From a virus, in IMG/VR virus record IMGVR_UViG_3300044639_002063, positions 1-36,347 of that record: a stretch of 36,347 nt of DNA. The stretch is one strand, 5' to 3'. Shown piece after piece: positions 21,957 through 29,376 of the stretch. The first letter of the stretch is position 1. Every line of letters begins with the position of its first letter. Made by a program: the position numbers and the translations under genes. The notes below the pieces were generated by a model. That model was not told the DNA's origin, made no database searches, and saw only the letters and a program-made list of their open reading frames with translations.

Positions 21957-22253
21957 ATGAAAATTACAAAAGAAATTATTAAAGAGTTGGATGAATTAGC
22001 AATCTGGGATGGTTGCGAAACTGGAGATTATTGCCATTTACTACTTGAATTGCGTGAATCATATTTACCTACATATTGCTCTATTGAATTTGCAGAGGCT
22101 TTAGACTTAGAATTGATTGTTTTGTATAATTCTTTAAAAGAATTTAAAGCTGATGAAGATGAGTTGGCCGCTGGATTGTCATATGCCGACAAAAGACAAA
22201 ACGCTTTAGATAAACTAACCGATGAAGAGAAGAAAATTCTAGGATTGGTGTAA
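21957..22253 (+). CDS. Hypothetical acidic helical protein
   Basis: 98 residues, acidic, helical, with DGCETGDYCHLLLELRES near the start and LTDEEKKILGLV at the end. TAA-T-ATG junction to the next gene. No family recognised. Confidence 0.6.
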   Translation: MKITKEIIKELDELAIWDGCETGDYCHLLLELRESYLPTYCSIEFAEALDLELIVLYNSLKEFKADEDELAAGLSYADKRQNALDKLTDEEKKILGLV

Positions 22254-22254
22254 T

Positions 22255-22533
22255 ATGAAAACTAAATATAAAATCATTAAAAGTGAAGGCTGTAGGTCAT
22301 TTGGAACAACTGTAAATGGTCAAGACATTTATGGTGAATATAATCCGATGAATGAATCTCAGATCAACGAATTGGTGGATTATCTTTGTGAAAAATTCAA
22401 AGAAGAACTTAGACAAAATACTGTCTCAGTCGATGACTTACTTGGTTGTTTCCAATATGACTCTTGTGAAACCGAGGACGGTTATTGTGAAACATGTGGA
22501 GATTCTATGACAGAAACTACTTGGAATATTTGA
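22255..22533 (+). CDS. Hypothetical Cys-rich protein
   Basis: 92 residues. The C-terminal 30 residues contain five Cys (LLGCFQYDSCETEDGYCETCGDS), which could form a small zinc site. Helical middle (INELVDYLCEKFKEELRQN). Unknown function. Followed by a promoter. Confidence 0.6.
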   Translation: MKTKYKIIKSEGCRSFGTTVNGQDIYGEYNPMNESQINELVDYLCEKFKEELRQNTVSVDDLLGCFQYDSCETEDGYCETCGDSMTETTWNI

Positions 22534-22543
22534 CATTTTCTTG

Positions 22544-22572
22544 TTTACTTTCTGTAGGAACTTTGGTATTAT
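22544..22572 (+). promoter_or_regulatory. sigma70-like promoter, predicted leaderless
   Basis: TTTACT (22544-22549), 17-bp spacer, GG-TATTAT (22567-22572). The ATG at 22579 is 6 nt after it. An overlapping TATAAT at 22570-22575 would have a 20-bp spacer. Confidence 0.6.
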
Positions 22573-22578
22573 AATCAT

Positions 22579-22788
22579 ATGAACAGCCTAAGTCCGCTCG
22601 AAATTTATAATATTACCGAAGCAACAAAACTCCGCGAATTTGTCGAACTCGCTTCAAATAGCAAACGACCAGACGGCACTTATAATTATTGCCGTGAAGC
22701 GTTGGAAAAGAAAGCAAAAGGCTTACTACAAGAATTAAAACAAATTAAAAATGAGGTGATGGAAGAAACTTTGATAAAATATGATTAA
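22579..22788 (+). CDS. Hypothetical helical protein
   Basis: 69 residues; SPLEIYNITEATKLREFVEL, RPDGTYNYCREALEKKAKGL and a lysine/glutamate coiled-coil-like tail. Overlaps the next small gene by 8 nt. No family recognised. Confidence 0.6.
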   Translation: MNSLSPLEIYNITEATKLREFVELASNSKRPDGTYNYCREALEKKAKGLLQELKQIKNEVMEETLIKYD

Positions 22789-22879
22789 CATTAACAACTT
22801 TGAAATTATCCTTGCTATACTTTGCTCAATCGCGGGTATTTGGTTTATCTATGATGCAATTAGATACTTTGACGAATAA
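22781..22879 (+). CDS. 32-residue transmembrane micropeptide
   Basis: ATG 22781, TAA 22877-22879. The middle FEIILAILCSIAGIWFIYDA is a single transmembrane helix; the tail is acidic. Overlaps the genes on both sides (8 nt and 1 nt, TAATG), consistent with coupled translation. Confidence 0.5.
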   Translation: MININNFEIILAILCSIAGIWFIYDAIRYFDE

Positions 22880-23184
22880 TGAAACATACAATTCAATTTG
22901 TGTCTGAACTCACTGAAGCAGAAGTGCGTCAACTGCTGTTTGATATCTACGAGCGAGTACCAATCACTGGTGAAGACTTGTCCTATGCAGCGCTGCCAGA
23001 TAAAATCACTCGATATGTAAACGAAGCAAGTAGACTGTCTTCACTGGAAGAAGTGGTTACTCAATATATCGTAGAAGAATGTTGCAATGGAAATATTGGA
23101 GTTCAAGATCCAATTAATTTTTTACTTGCATCTCATCGCATGTTAAGGCATAATATACATGAAGTTTGGAAAGAAGAATATTAA
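22879..23184 (+). CDS. Hypothetical protein
   Basis: 101 residues, acidic and helical: FVSELTEAEVRQLLFDIYER, then RLSSLEEVVTQYIVEECCNGN. Starts in a TAATG overlap. No family recognised. Confidence 0.6.
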   Translation: MKHTIQFVSELTEAEVRQLLFDIYERVPITGEDLSYAALPDKITRYVNEASRLSSLEEVVTQYIVEECCNGNIGVQDPINFLLASHRMLRHNIHEVWKEEY

Positions 23185-23188
23185 TACT

Positions 23189-23380
23189 ATGAAAACAGGA
23201 GAAGAACGAGTTAAAAAGGCAGTTGACACATTTGTTGAATCAACTGAAGGTGCATCACAACACTTGGAAGACTTGGAGCAACAATTAAAAAATCTGGATA
23301 AAAGCTCTACCCGTAATACACTCATTATTTGGGTTGTAGCACTTATCATTGCTGGAATTATAATTTTAGTGCGGTCTTAA
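23189..23380 (+). CDS. Small coiled-coil membrane-anchored protein
   Basis: 63 residues from ATG 23189; an in-frame ATG at 23159 inside the previous gene is less likely. A helical coiled-coil part (STEGASQHLEDLEQQLKNLD) leads to a C-terminal transmembrane helix (LIIWVVALIIAGIIILV). Tail-anchored topology suggests a membrane-associated role, such as lysis control or exclusion; this is not supported further. Confidence 0.6.
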   Translation: MKTGEERVKKAVDTFVESTEGASQHLEDLEQQLKNLDKSSTRNTLIIWVVALIIAGIIILVRS

Positions 23381-23386
23381 TAAAAT

Positions 23387-23671
23387 ATGAAAGTTGCAAT
23401 TAACACATGCCATGGAGGATTTGATCTTTCACCTGAAGGACTATATTTGTATAGAGAGAGATTAAACGTTCCAGAAAATTTGCCACTTCAAGGCTGGCAA
23501 ATTCCACGAGATGACGAAAACCTTATAAACATTATCAATGAATTAGAAGAAGTGTCATGGGGAAAGTTTTCTCAATTAAAAATTGTCGAGATACCAGATG
23601 ACATTGAATGGGAAATTGGTCAATATGATGGCATAGAATGGGTCGCCGAGAAACATCGTAAGTGGGACTAA
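23387..23671 (+). CDS. Conserved phage hypothetical protein
   Basis: 94 residues. The pattern INTCHGGFDLSPEG, IPRDDENLINIINEL, LKIVEIPDDIEWEIGQYDG and EWVAEKHRKW is a widespread phage protein family with no assigned function. Well conserved, so likely a real and beneficial gene. Confidence 0.75.
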   Translation: MKVAINTCHGGFDLSPEGLYLYRERLNVPENLPLQGWQIPRDDENLINIINELEEVSWGKFSQLKIVEIPDDIEWEIGQYDGIEWVAEKHRKWD

Positions 23672-23678
23672 AATTTGG

Positions 23679-23707
23679 TGTACATTATATAGGTTTTATG
23701 ATATAAT
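23679..23707 (+). promoter_or_regulatory. sigma70-like promoter with GTAAGC element
   Basis: TGTACA (23679-23684), 17-bp spacer, TATAAT (23702-23707), followed by CCCAGTAAGCAATAAT before the ATG at 23726. Confidence 0.75.
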
Positions 23708-23725
23708 AACCCAGTAAGCAATAAT

Positions 23726-24325
23726 ATGATTAACACATACAAAACCAATCCGTTAAGAGTGCTTAAGCACCCATCTCTGCTATTTAATAGTTACTTTTGG
23801 TGGGATTTGAAATATCAAATTTCAGCATGGTTTAATCCACGACAAAAGTGGTTGACTAAAACCATTCCAAATACATGGTGTGATAAGACATCACTCATAC
23901 CACATTTGCTTTTTGAGTGCCTCATTCATTATATAGAAAAGGAAGAGGGGCTTCAGGATCAAATGGACTGGAGCGAGGATCTTAAAGCAGGACACGTGTC
24001 TCAGGAATATATTGATACTTTAAAAACAAGAGACACTCTTCTTCGTTCGGTTTATAACTATATTAAGACTGAGCGGCCAATGCTTGAAAAAGAACATGAC
24101 AATTCTTATCCAGAAGAGCTTCCTGGGGTTCATGGAATGTTTAGAGAACCAAAGGTTGATGCCGCAGGGAACAAATCATCATGCATGCGTTCATGCGAAG
24201 AGCTATATGGTATGAGTTTTGAAGAAGCATACGCCGAAACAAATCGTCTCGAAAAACTAATCGAAGAAAAAGACCTGTGGGCCATGAACGCTATCGTTAA
24301 ATATCATCAACATTTGTGGACATGA
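23726..24325 (+). CDS. Conserved phage hypothetical protein
   Basis: 199 residues. SYFWWDLKYQISAWFNPRQKW and LTKTIPNTWCDKTSLIPHLLF are characteristic of a phage family (W-D-x-K-Y, N-P-R-x-K-W, then W-x-D-K). The middle is helical and acidic, and the C-terminal part has CMRSCEELYGMSFEEAYAE. No function known. Overlaps the next gene by 4 nt. Confidence 0.7.
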   Translation: MINTYKTNPLRVLKHPSLLFNSYFWWDLKYQISAWFNPRQKWLTKTIPNTWCDKTSLIPHLLFECLIHYIEKEEGLQDQMDWSEDLKAGHVSQEYIDTLKTRDTLLRSVYNYIKTERPMLEKEHDNSYPEELPGVHGMFREPKVDAAGNKSSCMRSCEELYGMSFEEAYAETNRLEKLIEEKDLWAMNAIVKYHQHLWT

Positions 24326-24534
24326 ACGTAAAACAACTGATTGAAAAACTAAGTACATATGATCCGAAAACTATGGTTATTGTTTCTGGTTATGAAGGAG
24401 GAGTCGATGAAGCTCATCAAGCTGGCAAAGTTAAGATTAAACTTGATGCGTATACCGAATGGTATTATGGTAAACATGAAGTTGCTGATCGTGATGACGA
24501 TCCGTTTGATTGTGAAGCAATTTATATTCATTAA
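24322..24534 (+). CDS. Conserved small phage protein
   Basis: 71 codons including stop. VKQLIEKLSTYDPKTMVIVS then GYEGG is a common small-phage-protein pattern. The ATG overlaps the previous stop (ATGA); a GTG 6 nt earlier is possible. Function unknown. Confidence 0.65.
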   Translation: MNVKQLIEKLSTYDPKTMVIVSGYEGGVDEAHQAGKVKIKLDAYTEWYYGKHEVADRDDDPFDCEAIYIH

Positions 24535-24537
24535 ATT

Positions 24538-24993
24538 ATGACAAACCGAGAAACTATTAAATTCCGAGTCTGGAATAAAAAAAATAAACGATGGTTAAGT
24601 GCCGATGACGGAGGTACACACGCTTGTAGCAACTGGGCGCTTGACATTTTTACTGGAAAAATCATAGACTATGTAAACTGCAACGGTGAGTACACTCCAA
24701 CCGAAGAACCAAATCATTACTTTGATGGACTTACACACATCAATGAATCTCCTCTCGTCATTCAACAATACACTGGTCTAAAAGATAAAAATGAAAAAGA
24801 CATTTATGAAGGTGATATTGTAAAAGCGACATCTGACCAATATACAAATGAAAACTTTATCGGTAAAGTGATTTTTGATGAAGGGTGTTTTTTAACTTGG
24901 ATTAATAAAAATGATATTCGGGGAGTTTGGAGCGGGGATGATATTGAGGTAATCGGTAACATCTTTGAAACCCCCAAACTATTAAAAGCATGA
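24538..24993 (+). CDS. YopX family protein
   Basis: 151 residues. KFRVWNKKNKRWLS at the start, then VIQQYTGLKDKNEKDIYEGD (YopX core: QYTGLKDKNGKxIYEGDIV), a V-x-F-D strand and EVIGNIFETPKLL at the end. YopX proteins are small beta-barrel phage/prophage proteins of unknown function. The gene overlaps the next by 4 nt. Confidence 0.9.
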   Translation: MTNRETIKFRVWNKKNKRWLSADDGGTHACSNWALDIFTGKIIDYVNCNGEYTPTEEPNHYFDGLTHINESPLVIQQYTGLKDKNEKDIYEGDIVKATSDQYTNENFIGKVIFDEGCFLTWINKNDIRGVWSGDDIEVIGNIFETPKLLKA

Positions 24994-25268
24994 GCGTATT
25001 TGAAAAAGATAAAGAAAGAATGGGACTCCCGAAAGATGGGCAAAAAGTTACGTTTACTCAACCTTGCACACACGCATGGCATACCAATGTAATAACCGAT
25101 CAAAAGTATCTTGCCATTGGACAGGAATATACCGTGCGTAAAACTCAACTTAATTCCTCTTCGACATATGTTTGGCTAGAAGAGATTGAGGCTTATGACG
25201 CTGAACGTGACATGCCATTTTTCAATATGTGGAGTTTTGATTGGGAAGGCAAAAAGGAACTTTTGTAA
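24990..25268 (+). CDS. Hypothetical protein
   Basis: 92 residues. DKERMGLPKDGQKVTFTQPC and the segment YLAIGQEYTVRKTQLNSSST suggest a small beta-barrel; it ends FFNMWSFDWEGKKELL. Overlaps the YopX gene by 4 nt. No family recognised with confidence. Confidence 0.6.
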   Translation: MSVFEKDKERMGLPKDGQKVTFTQPCTHAWHTNVITDQKYLAIGQEYTVRKTQLNSSSTYVWLEEIEAYDAERDMPFFNMWSFDWEGKKELL

Positions 25269-25276
25269 AATAGTTG

Positions 25277-25305
25277 TTTACATCTGCCGAATTTTATGGT
25301 ATAAT
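25277..25305 (+). promoter_or_regulatory. sigma70-like promoter with GTAAGC element
   Basis: TTTACA (25277-25282), 17-bp spacer, GG-TATAAT (25300-25305), then AACTATGTAAGC. Both flanks of the promoter resemble those at 15522 closely. Confidence 0.8.
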
Positions 25306-25322
25306 AACTATGTAAGCGACAC

Positions 25323-25526
25323 ATGATGAAAAAGCACACAAAACTTCCAACTGGAAAACTAACCCAGATTCATAACTATACACAGGAAGAACAACTTGTA
25401 TTGCTTACTCATATTTGTCATCAGATCTTTATTGCCAGAAATATTAGTATGAACCAAGAAGTAATCCTTGCTAATCTAAAGAAAATTGATACACTCTTTC
25501 AAACAGGACCAGAAGACGGTAATTAA
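25323..25526 (+). CDS. Hypothetical protein
   Basis: 67 residues; helical, QEEQLVLLTHICHQIFIARN in the middle. Two consecutive ATGs at the start. No family recognised. Confidence 0.6.
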   Translation: MMKKHTKLPTGKLTQIHNYTQEEQLVLLTHICHQIFIARNISMNQEVILANLKKIDTLFQTGPEDGN

Positions 25527-25529
25527 AAT

Positions 25530-26120
25530 ATGAGATCAAGCACAGAAACAATTATTGGAGCTATGAAGATTCTTTCATATGATATTTATTGCGAAGATGG
25601 TGTTGCTACAGCAGCAATCGCAGAAGCGGCAGATCGTCTTGAAGAGATCGCCGCTGAGAATAAAAAACTAAAAACTGAATTACAAGAAGCAAAAGATTAT
25701 GCCGATAAGCTTGTAGAGCATAAGGATATGGTTTGTCTGCCAGCCGACCTAGCCAACCTTCGTGAAGCAAATGCTCGTTTCGCAATGGAAAATCATGAGC
25801 TTCAAGAAAAAGTCGATAAACTTGAACGTGAACGTGATGCATGGAAAGCCGCTCACGACAATCAAGTAAAACTAAAGCAAATCATTAGTGACCGCCCTGA
25901 CTTGAAAGAGCGAGCTAAACGTGTAGCTGTGTTGATTGAAGAGCGTGATAGCTGGAGAGAAGCAGCATATGCGCTAGGCGAAGCTCTTCCTCCATCATGG
26001 GAAGAGTTGCAACCACCAGTAGAACAGTTACGAAAATTCAAAGAGATGGTCGCGCTTCAAAACGAAAAGACCAAAAAGCTTCTTGACATTGCAGACAAAC
26101 ATAGTAAAATGTATCCATGA
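25530..26120 (+). CDS. Coiled-coil phage protein with conserved N-terminal module
   Basis: 196 residues. The N-terminal TETIIGAMKILSYDIYCEDG then VATAAIAEAADRLEE resembles a module at the front of various phage proteins (xDGVANAAIxEAAxRL). The rest is mostly coiled coil (about residues 40-145). No catalytic motif is seen. Its stop overlaps a 19-codon basic ORF by 4 nt. Confidence 0.65.
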   Translation: MRSSTETIIGAMKILSYDIYCEDGVATAAIAEAADRLEEIAAENKKLKTELQEAKDYADKLVEHKDMVCLPADLANLREANARFAMENHELQEKVDKLERERDAWKAAHDNQVKLKQIISDRPDLKERAKRVAVLIEERDSWREAAYALGEALPPSWEELQPPVEQLRKFKEMVALQNEKTKKLLDIADKHSKMYP

Positions 26121-26176
26121 AACTTGGCGAAAATAAAAAAGCGGGACGAATTAAACGAACACGTAAGATACAATAA
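26117..26176 (+). CDS. 19-residue basic micropeptide candidate
   Basis: ATG 26117, TAA 26174-26176: MKLGENKKAGRIKRTRKIQ, strongly basic. It overlaps the previous stop (ATGA) and ends 3 nt before the next ATG, as a coupled gene would, but the length is too short for certainty. Confidence 0.35.
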   Translation: MKLGENKKAGRIKRTRKIQ

Positions 26177-26179
26177 CGT

Positions 26180-26872
26180 ATGACAAACGAAGAATACCTA
26201 AAAGAAATTAACCGACTTGAATCTCGCTGTAGCAACCTTCAGGCAGTAGTTAATGGCGATGCCTATAATATCAAACGTCTATCAGAAGTAAACGAGCGGC
26301 TAGTTGACGCATGTTCTATTTCGGAAATGGAATTGGAAACTCTACAAGGTGAGATTGAAATGACTTATAGGTATTATGCTGGCTTTGGAGCAAAGAAAGA
26401 TCTTACAACAACTGAAATGTTGAATCATATCTTGCGAACTGTGCCAAACTATAAGCCAACAAAAGAAGAGCACGATCTGGAAGATATGAAGCGTCACTGC
26501 GATCATTACATCAAGGCACTGGAGGAAATCACCAAGAAGAATCGTAAAGCAGAAACTTGCCGAATGATCGCTCTGAAGGCTTTAGGAGAACTTGATGACG
26601 ATAAGTATCAGCCAGAGTTATTGATTGAAGAAAATCTTAAATTGAGAATGCAAGTAGAAGATCTTGAAAGTAAGATTGTTAAATATTCTATTGATAAGGT
26701 TTTTCCTACAGAAGCTCAAGCCCATCCTTTGATGCATTGTAAAGACTTTAAAGAAGAATTAAAGCGTGAATGGTTCTTTCACAAAAGAAATCCAGAAATG
26801 CTTATTTTATTGTTGATTATAATTGGACTGCCGTTATACTATATTCTTACAGAAACGCTATGGAAAAATTAA
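26180..26872 (+). CDS. Coiled-coil protein with C-terminal membrane anchor
   Basis: 230 residues. Coiled-coil stretches at about 5-60 and 95-180, then a C-terminal transmembrane helix (MLILLLIIIGLPLYYILTETL). Resembles the neighbouring coiled-coil gene in style, but no shared motif is obvious. Likely peripheral to the inner membrane, tail-anchored. Overlaps the next gene by 13 nt. Confidence 0.6.
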   Translation: MTNEEYLKEINRLESRCSNLQAVVNGDAYNIKRLSEVNERLVDACSISEMELETLQGEIEMTYRYYAGFGAKKDLTTTEMLNHILRTVPNYKPTKEEHDLEDMKRHCDHYIKALEEITKKNRKAETCRMIALKALGELDDDKYQPELLIEENLKLRMQVEDLESKIVKYSIDKVFPTEAQAHPLMHCKDFKEELKREWFFHKRNPEMLILLLIIIGLPLYYILTETLWKN

Positions 26873-27162
26873 TTCGTACTATAGATACTACTGATCTTGA
26901 GTTAGACGAGATGAGTATTGAAGGAGCGATTGAATATCTTCAATCACTACAAGAAAAATATTCAAAGGATTGGACTGATTTACAAATCTATGAAGACTCT
27001 TGTTATGAAGGTGGGTATCATCTTAAGCTTCGTGGTAAACGCTTCGAAACTGATCAAGAATACGCAAATCGATTAAAGTATCATAAAGAACGTGCCGAGG
27101 AAAAAATCGTCCGAGATCGTTCTGAATACGAGAGATTAAAAGCTTTATTTGAAAAAGAATAA
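26860..27162 (+). CDS. Conserved phage hypothetical protein
   Basis: 100 residues from ATG 26860, chosen because earlier in-frame starts lie within the previous membrane-anchor sequence. Pattern SLQEKYSKDWTDLQIYED, LKLRGKRFETDQEYANRLKYH, and a final DRSEYERLKALFEKE is shared with small phage proteins (R-x-E-T-D-x-E-Y). Function unknown. Confidence 0.65.
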   Translation: MEKLIRTIDTTDLELDEMSIEGAIEYLQSLQEKYSKDWTDLQIYEDSCYEGGYHLKLRGKRFETDQEYANRLKYHKERAEEKIVRDRSEYERLKALFEKE

Positions 27163-27166
27163 TAAT

Positions 27167-27874
27167 ATGAAAACTAAAACCGTAAAAGAACTAAAAGAAA
27201 AAATCGAAGCAGAAGTCAAAGAAGATTATGACTTTGAGCAACATCTGTTTAAAAAGTATCCTAACCTTTTCTATACAGGAGAAGATGGAGAACTGCTGCC
27301 GCAGTTTCAAAGATGCTGGAATGATTGCCCTAAAGGATGGGAGACTATTGTAGATCATCTATTCGGCAGTATTGATAACTATATTAAAAATACTCAACGG
27401 AGCAAAATTAATCCTAATAAAAAGATCAAAGCTTGGATCAATGAAAAAATGTGGAAGCCTATTAACTGGAAAATCAACACAATTTTTAATCCATACAAAG
27501 ACACGTTTGTGATTCGTAAGTTTGCTTCTCCGACACCAGAGCAAAGAGCAAAGATTGATGCAAAATTCTCAATGAAGGTTCGAAGACTTACATCGAAAAT
27601 CGCTTCTTGGTTCATGCGCGACTTATACATTCGTACCAACCCTAAGCAAGCAAAGATTGCCCAGTACAAAGAAAAGTTTGGAACTCTACGAGTATACGCC
27701 GATGGAGGAGACGATGATATTTATGGTATGATTCGTTTTGCTGAGTATCTTACCTCAAAGACATGTCAGCATACTGGTGAAGCAGGAGATCTTTACAAAA
27801 AGGGTGGGTGGTATGCGACACTATCACCTAAAAAGGCAAAACAATTGGGATTTTCTGCAACTAAGGAACTGTAA
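27167..27874 (+). CDS. Conserved phage hypothetical protein
   Basis: 235 residues from ATG 27167. The C-terminal domain (QYKEKFGTLRVYADGGDDD, ... TCQHTGEAGDL..GGWYATLS) matches a phage family in which KEKFGxLRxY is followed by a zinc-ribbon-like C-x-x-(C/T)G; here only one Cys of the pair is present, so the metal site may be lost. Upstream junction is TAATAAT-ATG. Function unknown. Confidence 0.65.
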   Translation: MKTKTVKELKEKIEAEVKEDYDFEQHLFKKYPNLFYTGEDGELLPQFQRCWNDCPKGWETIVDHLFGSIDNYIKNTQRSKINPNKKIKAWINEKMWKPINWKINTIFNPYKDTFVIRKFASPTPEQRAKIDAKFSMKVRRLTSKIASWFMRDLYIRTNPKQAKIAQYKEKFGTLRVYADGGDDDIYGMIRFAEYLTSKTCQHTGEAGDLYKKGGWYATLSPKKAKQLGFSATKEL

Positions 27875-27888
27875 TATAATAATATGTA

Positions 27889-28080
27889 ATGAGCTATTAT
27901 GTAGAAAATGATAATGTGTTTTTTCCAAAACATGGCTTTGTCTTTCATTGCAGTTTTGCTGAAGCATATAGGAATTATTCCACAATAGAAACAAGACGCA
28001 AACTCAAAAAGCATTATACAAAATCACAGCAAAACGACATCATTCACTATTTAAAAGAACAAAAATACATTACAATATGA
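27889..28080 (+). CDS. Hypothetical protein
   Basis: 63 residues, rich in Tyr/Phe and His (SYYVENDNVFFPKHGFVFHC), basic at the end. A minimal ATG-TAA start-stop sits immediately before and overlaps the true ATG (ATGTAATG at 27884-27891). Overlaps the next gene by 4 nt. No family recognised. Confidence 0.55.
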   Translation: MSYYVENDNVFFPKHGFVFHCSFAEAYRNYSTIETRRKLKKHYTKSQQNDIIHYLKEQKYITI

Positions 28081-28763
28081 GCAACCCAATTTACATTATC
28101 GGAGACATCCACGGCGCATTTAATCGCCTAATGAAAAAAGTTACTGACCTCGATTTACGTGACTGCACATTGATCTGTGTTGGCGACTTAGGTATGGGGT
28201 TTCACTATTCCCCAGAGGGCGAGCGTAAAGGATGCGTTCTTATGAATGAATTCTTTGAAGAAAGACATATTCGCTTTATGTCGATTCGGGGTAATCACGA
28301 TGATCCACTGTATTTCAATGGTTCTGAACGAATCGACCTGAGCCATTTCAAACTACTTCCCGATTATCATACTGAAACTATTAACGGAGAAAAGTTTTTG
28401 TTTGTCGGCGGAGCAGTAAGCATTGATCGAGCCTGCCGTAAGGAAGGATTGAGTTACTGGAGCGATGAAGTATTCGTACTAAAGCCAGAACTTGTTGAAA
28501 AGTGTGATGTTCTTATTACCCATTCTGCACCAAGTTGGATTGGACCCTTTGACAAAGAAGGTATTAGTGGTTGGTGCGAAAAAGATCCAACGCTTTGGGA
28601 CTTATGCTATAAAGAGCGTATTGAACATAGCGAATTGATTAAACTTTGCCAGCCGTCAAAAGCATATCATGGACATTTTCATGAGAGTCATTGGGTTGAC
28701 TTTGCTGAATGCTATTCTACAATTTTGGCGATTGAGGAAATAAAAGAGCACAGAAAAGCTTAA
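28077..28763 (+). CDS. Calcineurin-like metallophosphoesterase
   Basis: 228 residues. All dimetal motifs are present: GDIHG (residues 9-13), GDLG (about 36), GNHDD (about 73), ITHSAPSW (about 145) and YHGHFHESHW near the C-terminus. The GNHD/HGHFH layout suits the small phage phosphoesterases related to serine/threonine phosphatases and nucleotide phosphoesterases. The substrate is unknown. It closes the run of small genes before the inverted-repeat-bounded gene. Confidence 0.9.
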   Translation: MSNPIYIIGDIHGAFNRLMKKVTDLDLRDCTLICVGDLGMGFHYSPEGERKGCVLMNEFFEERHIRFMSIRGNHDDPLYFNGSERIDLSHFKLLPDYHTETINGEKFLFVGGAVSIDRACRKEGLSYWSDEVFVLKPELVEKCDVLITHSAPSWIGPFDKEGISGWCEKDPTLWDLCYKERIEHSELIKLCQPSKAYHGHFHESHWVDFAECYSTILAIEEIKEHRKA

Positions 28764-28782
28764 AGGCCTTCACCCGCAATAA

Positions 28783-28797
28783 TTTGCATCTATCGAA
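28783..28797 (+). repeat. Left arm of a 15-bp inverted repeat flanking the secreted protein gene
   Basis: TTTGCATCTATCGAA, perfectly complementary to 29256-29270. The arms bracket exactly one gene (28838-29245) and its Shine-Dalgarno region. Confidence 0.75.
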
Positions 28798-28837
28798 GAT
28801 ATAAAAAAATACTAAAGATAGAAAGGAAACAAACATA

Positions 28838-29245
28838 ATGAATAAAATTACGTATATAATACTATTATCATTATTATTCTGTGGGGATGTGTATGCACTT
28901 GCTCCACAGAACGCTACTAAAATAAGAGCGCGCATTACATATTACTATCCCGAATCCCCATGGTGGGGACGGGTTGCGTGCTCAAAAATAAAACACGGAA
29001 AGTCTGGAGTTACCATAGCGGCTCATCCAGACTTTCCTTTCGGGACTAAAATCATTATTCCCGAATTAGAAAATAAAGTAGGAAATGGGAGTTTCGTCGT
29101 CCAAGACCGTGGTTCGGCCGTTACTCGCAAAAGTGCTGCGCGGGGAAATGGGTATGTCTTCGACGTATTTGTACCCTCACGTAACACACTGCGTCAGCTT
29201 GTGACATCCACTAATGCTTGGATGGATGTTTATATTCTGAAGTAG
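28838..29245 (+). CDS. Secreted double-psi beta-barrel (3D-domain/RlpA-like) protein
   Basis: 135 residues. A signal peptide (MNKITYIILLSLLFCGDVYA, likely cut after VYA) precedes an RARITYYYPESPWWG start, then AAHPDFPFGTKIIIPEL, FVVQDRGSAV and YVFDVFVPS. The order P-x-G-T, V-x-D-x-G and D-V-F fits the 3D/double-psi beta-barrel fold of murein-acting proteins (MltA-type, RlpA-like). Export and fold suggest action on peptidoglycan, either in lysis or in changing the infected cell's envelope; this is inference. It has a Shine-Dalgarno-like AAAGGAAA, unusual here, and is flanked by a perfect 15-bp inverted repeat, so it looks like an independently acquired unit (moron). Confidence 0.7.
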   Translation: MNKITYIILLSLLFCGDVYALAPQNATKIRARITYYYPESPWWGRVACSKIKHGKSGVTIAAHPDFPFGTKIIIPELENKVGNGSFVVQDRGSAVTRKSAARGNGYVFDVFVPSRNTLRQLVTSTNAWMDVYILK

Positions 29246-29255
29246 ACCATAAACA

Positions 29256-29270
29256 TTCGATAGATGCAAA
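29256..29270 (+). repeat. Right arm of the 15-bp inverted repeat
   Basis: TTCGATAGATGCAAA, the exact reverse complement of 28783-28797, 10 bp after the stop codon of the secreted protein gene. Confidence 0.75.
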
Positions 29271-29299
29271 AATTGTCTAAAAAAGTGCTTTTTCACGCA

Positions 29300-29324
29300 T
29301 TTTTACGTCCCAGAGACGTAAAAA
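29300..29324 (+). terminator. 10-bp hairpin in the 166-bp gap before 29412
   Basis: TTTTTACGTC pairs with GACGTAAAAA around CCAGA. The gap 29246-29411 holds this hairpin, the right inverted-repeat arm and a promoter, and nothing else visible. The hairpin is A/T at the base and could end transcription from the secreted protein gene. Confidence 0.4.
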
Positions 29325-29347
29325 ATGAAAAAAAGTGAATTTTGTTG

Positions 29348-29376
29348 TGTACAAGTTCGAGGATTCATGCTATAAT
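29348..29376 (+). promoter_or_regulatory. sigma70-like promoter
   Basis: TGTACA (29348-29353), 17-bp spacer, TATAAT (29371-29376) with extended TG-n, then GGCTATGTACAGC, a variant of the GTAAGC element. Leader of about 30 nt to the ATG at 29412. Confidence 0.75.
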
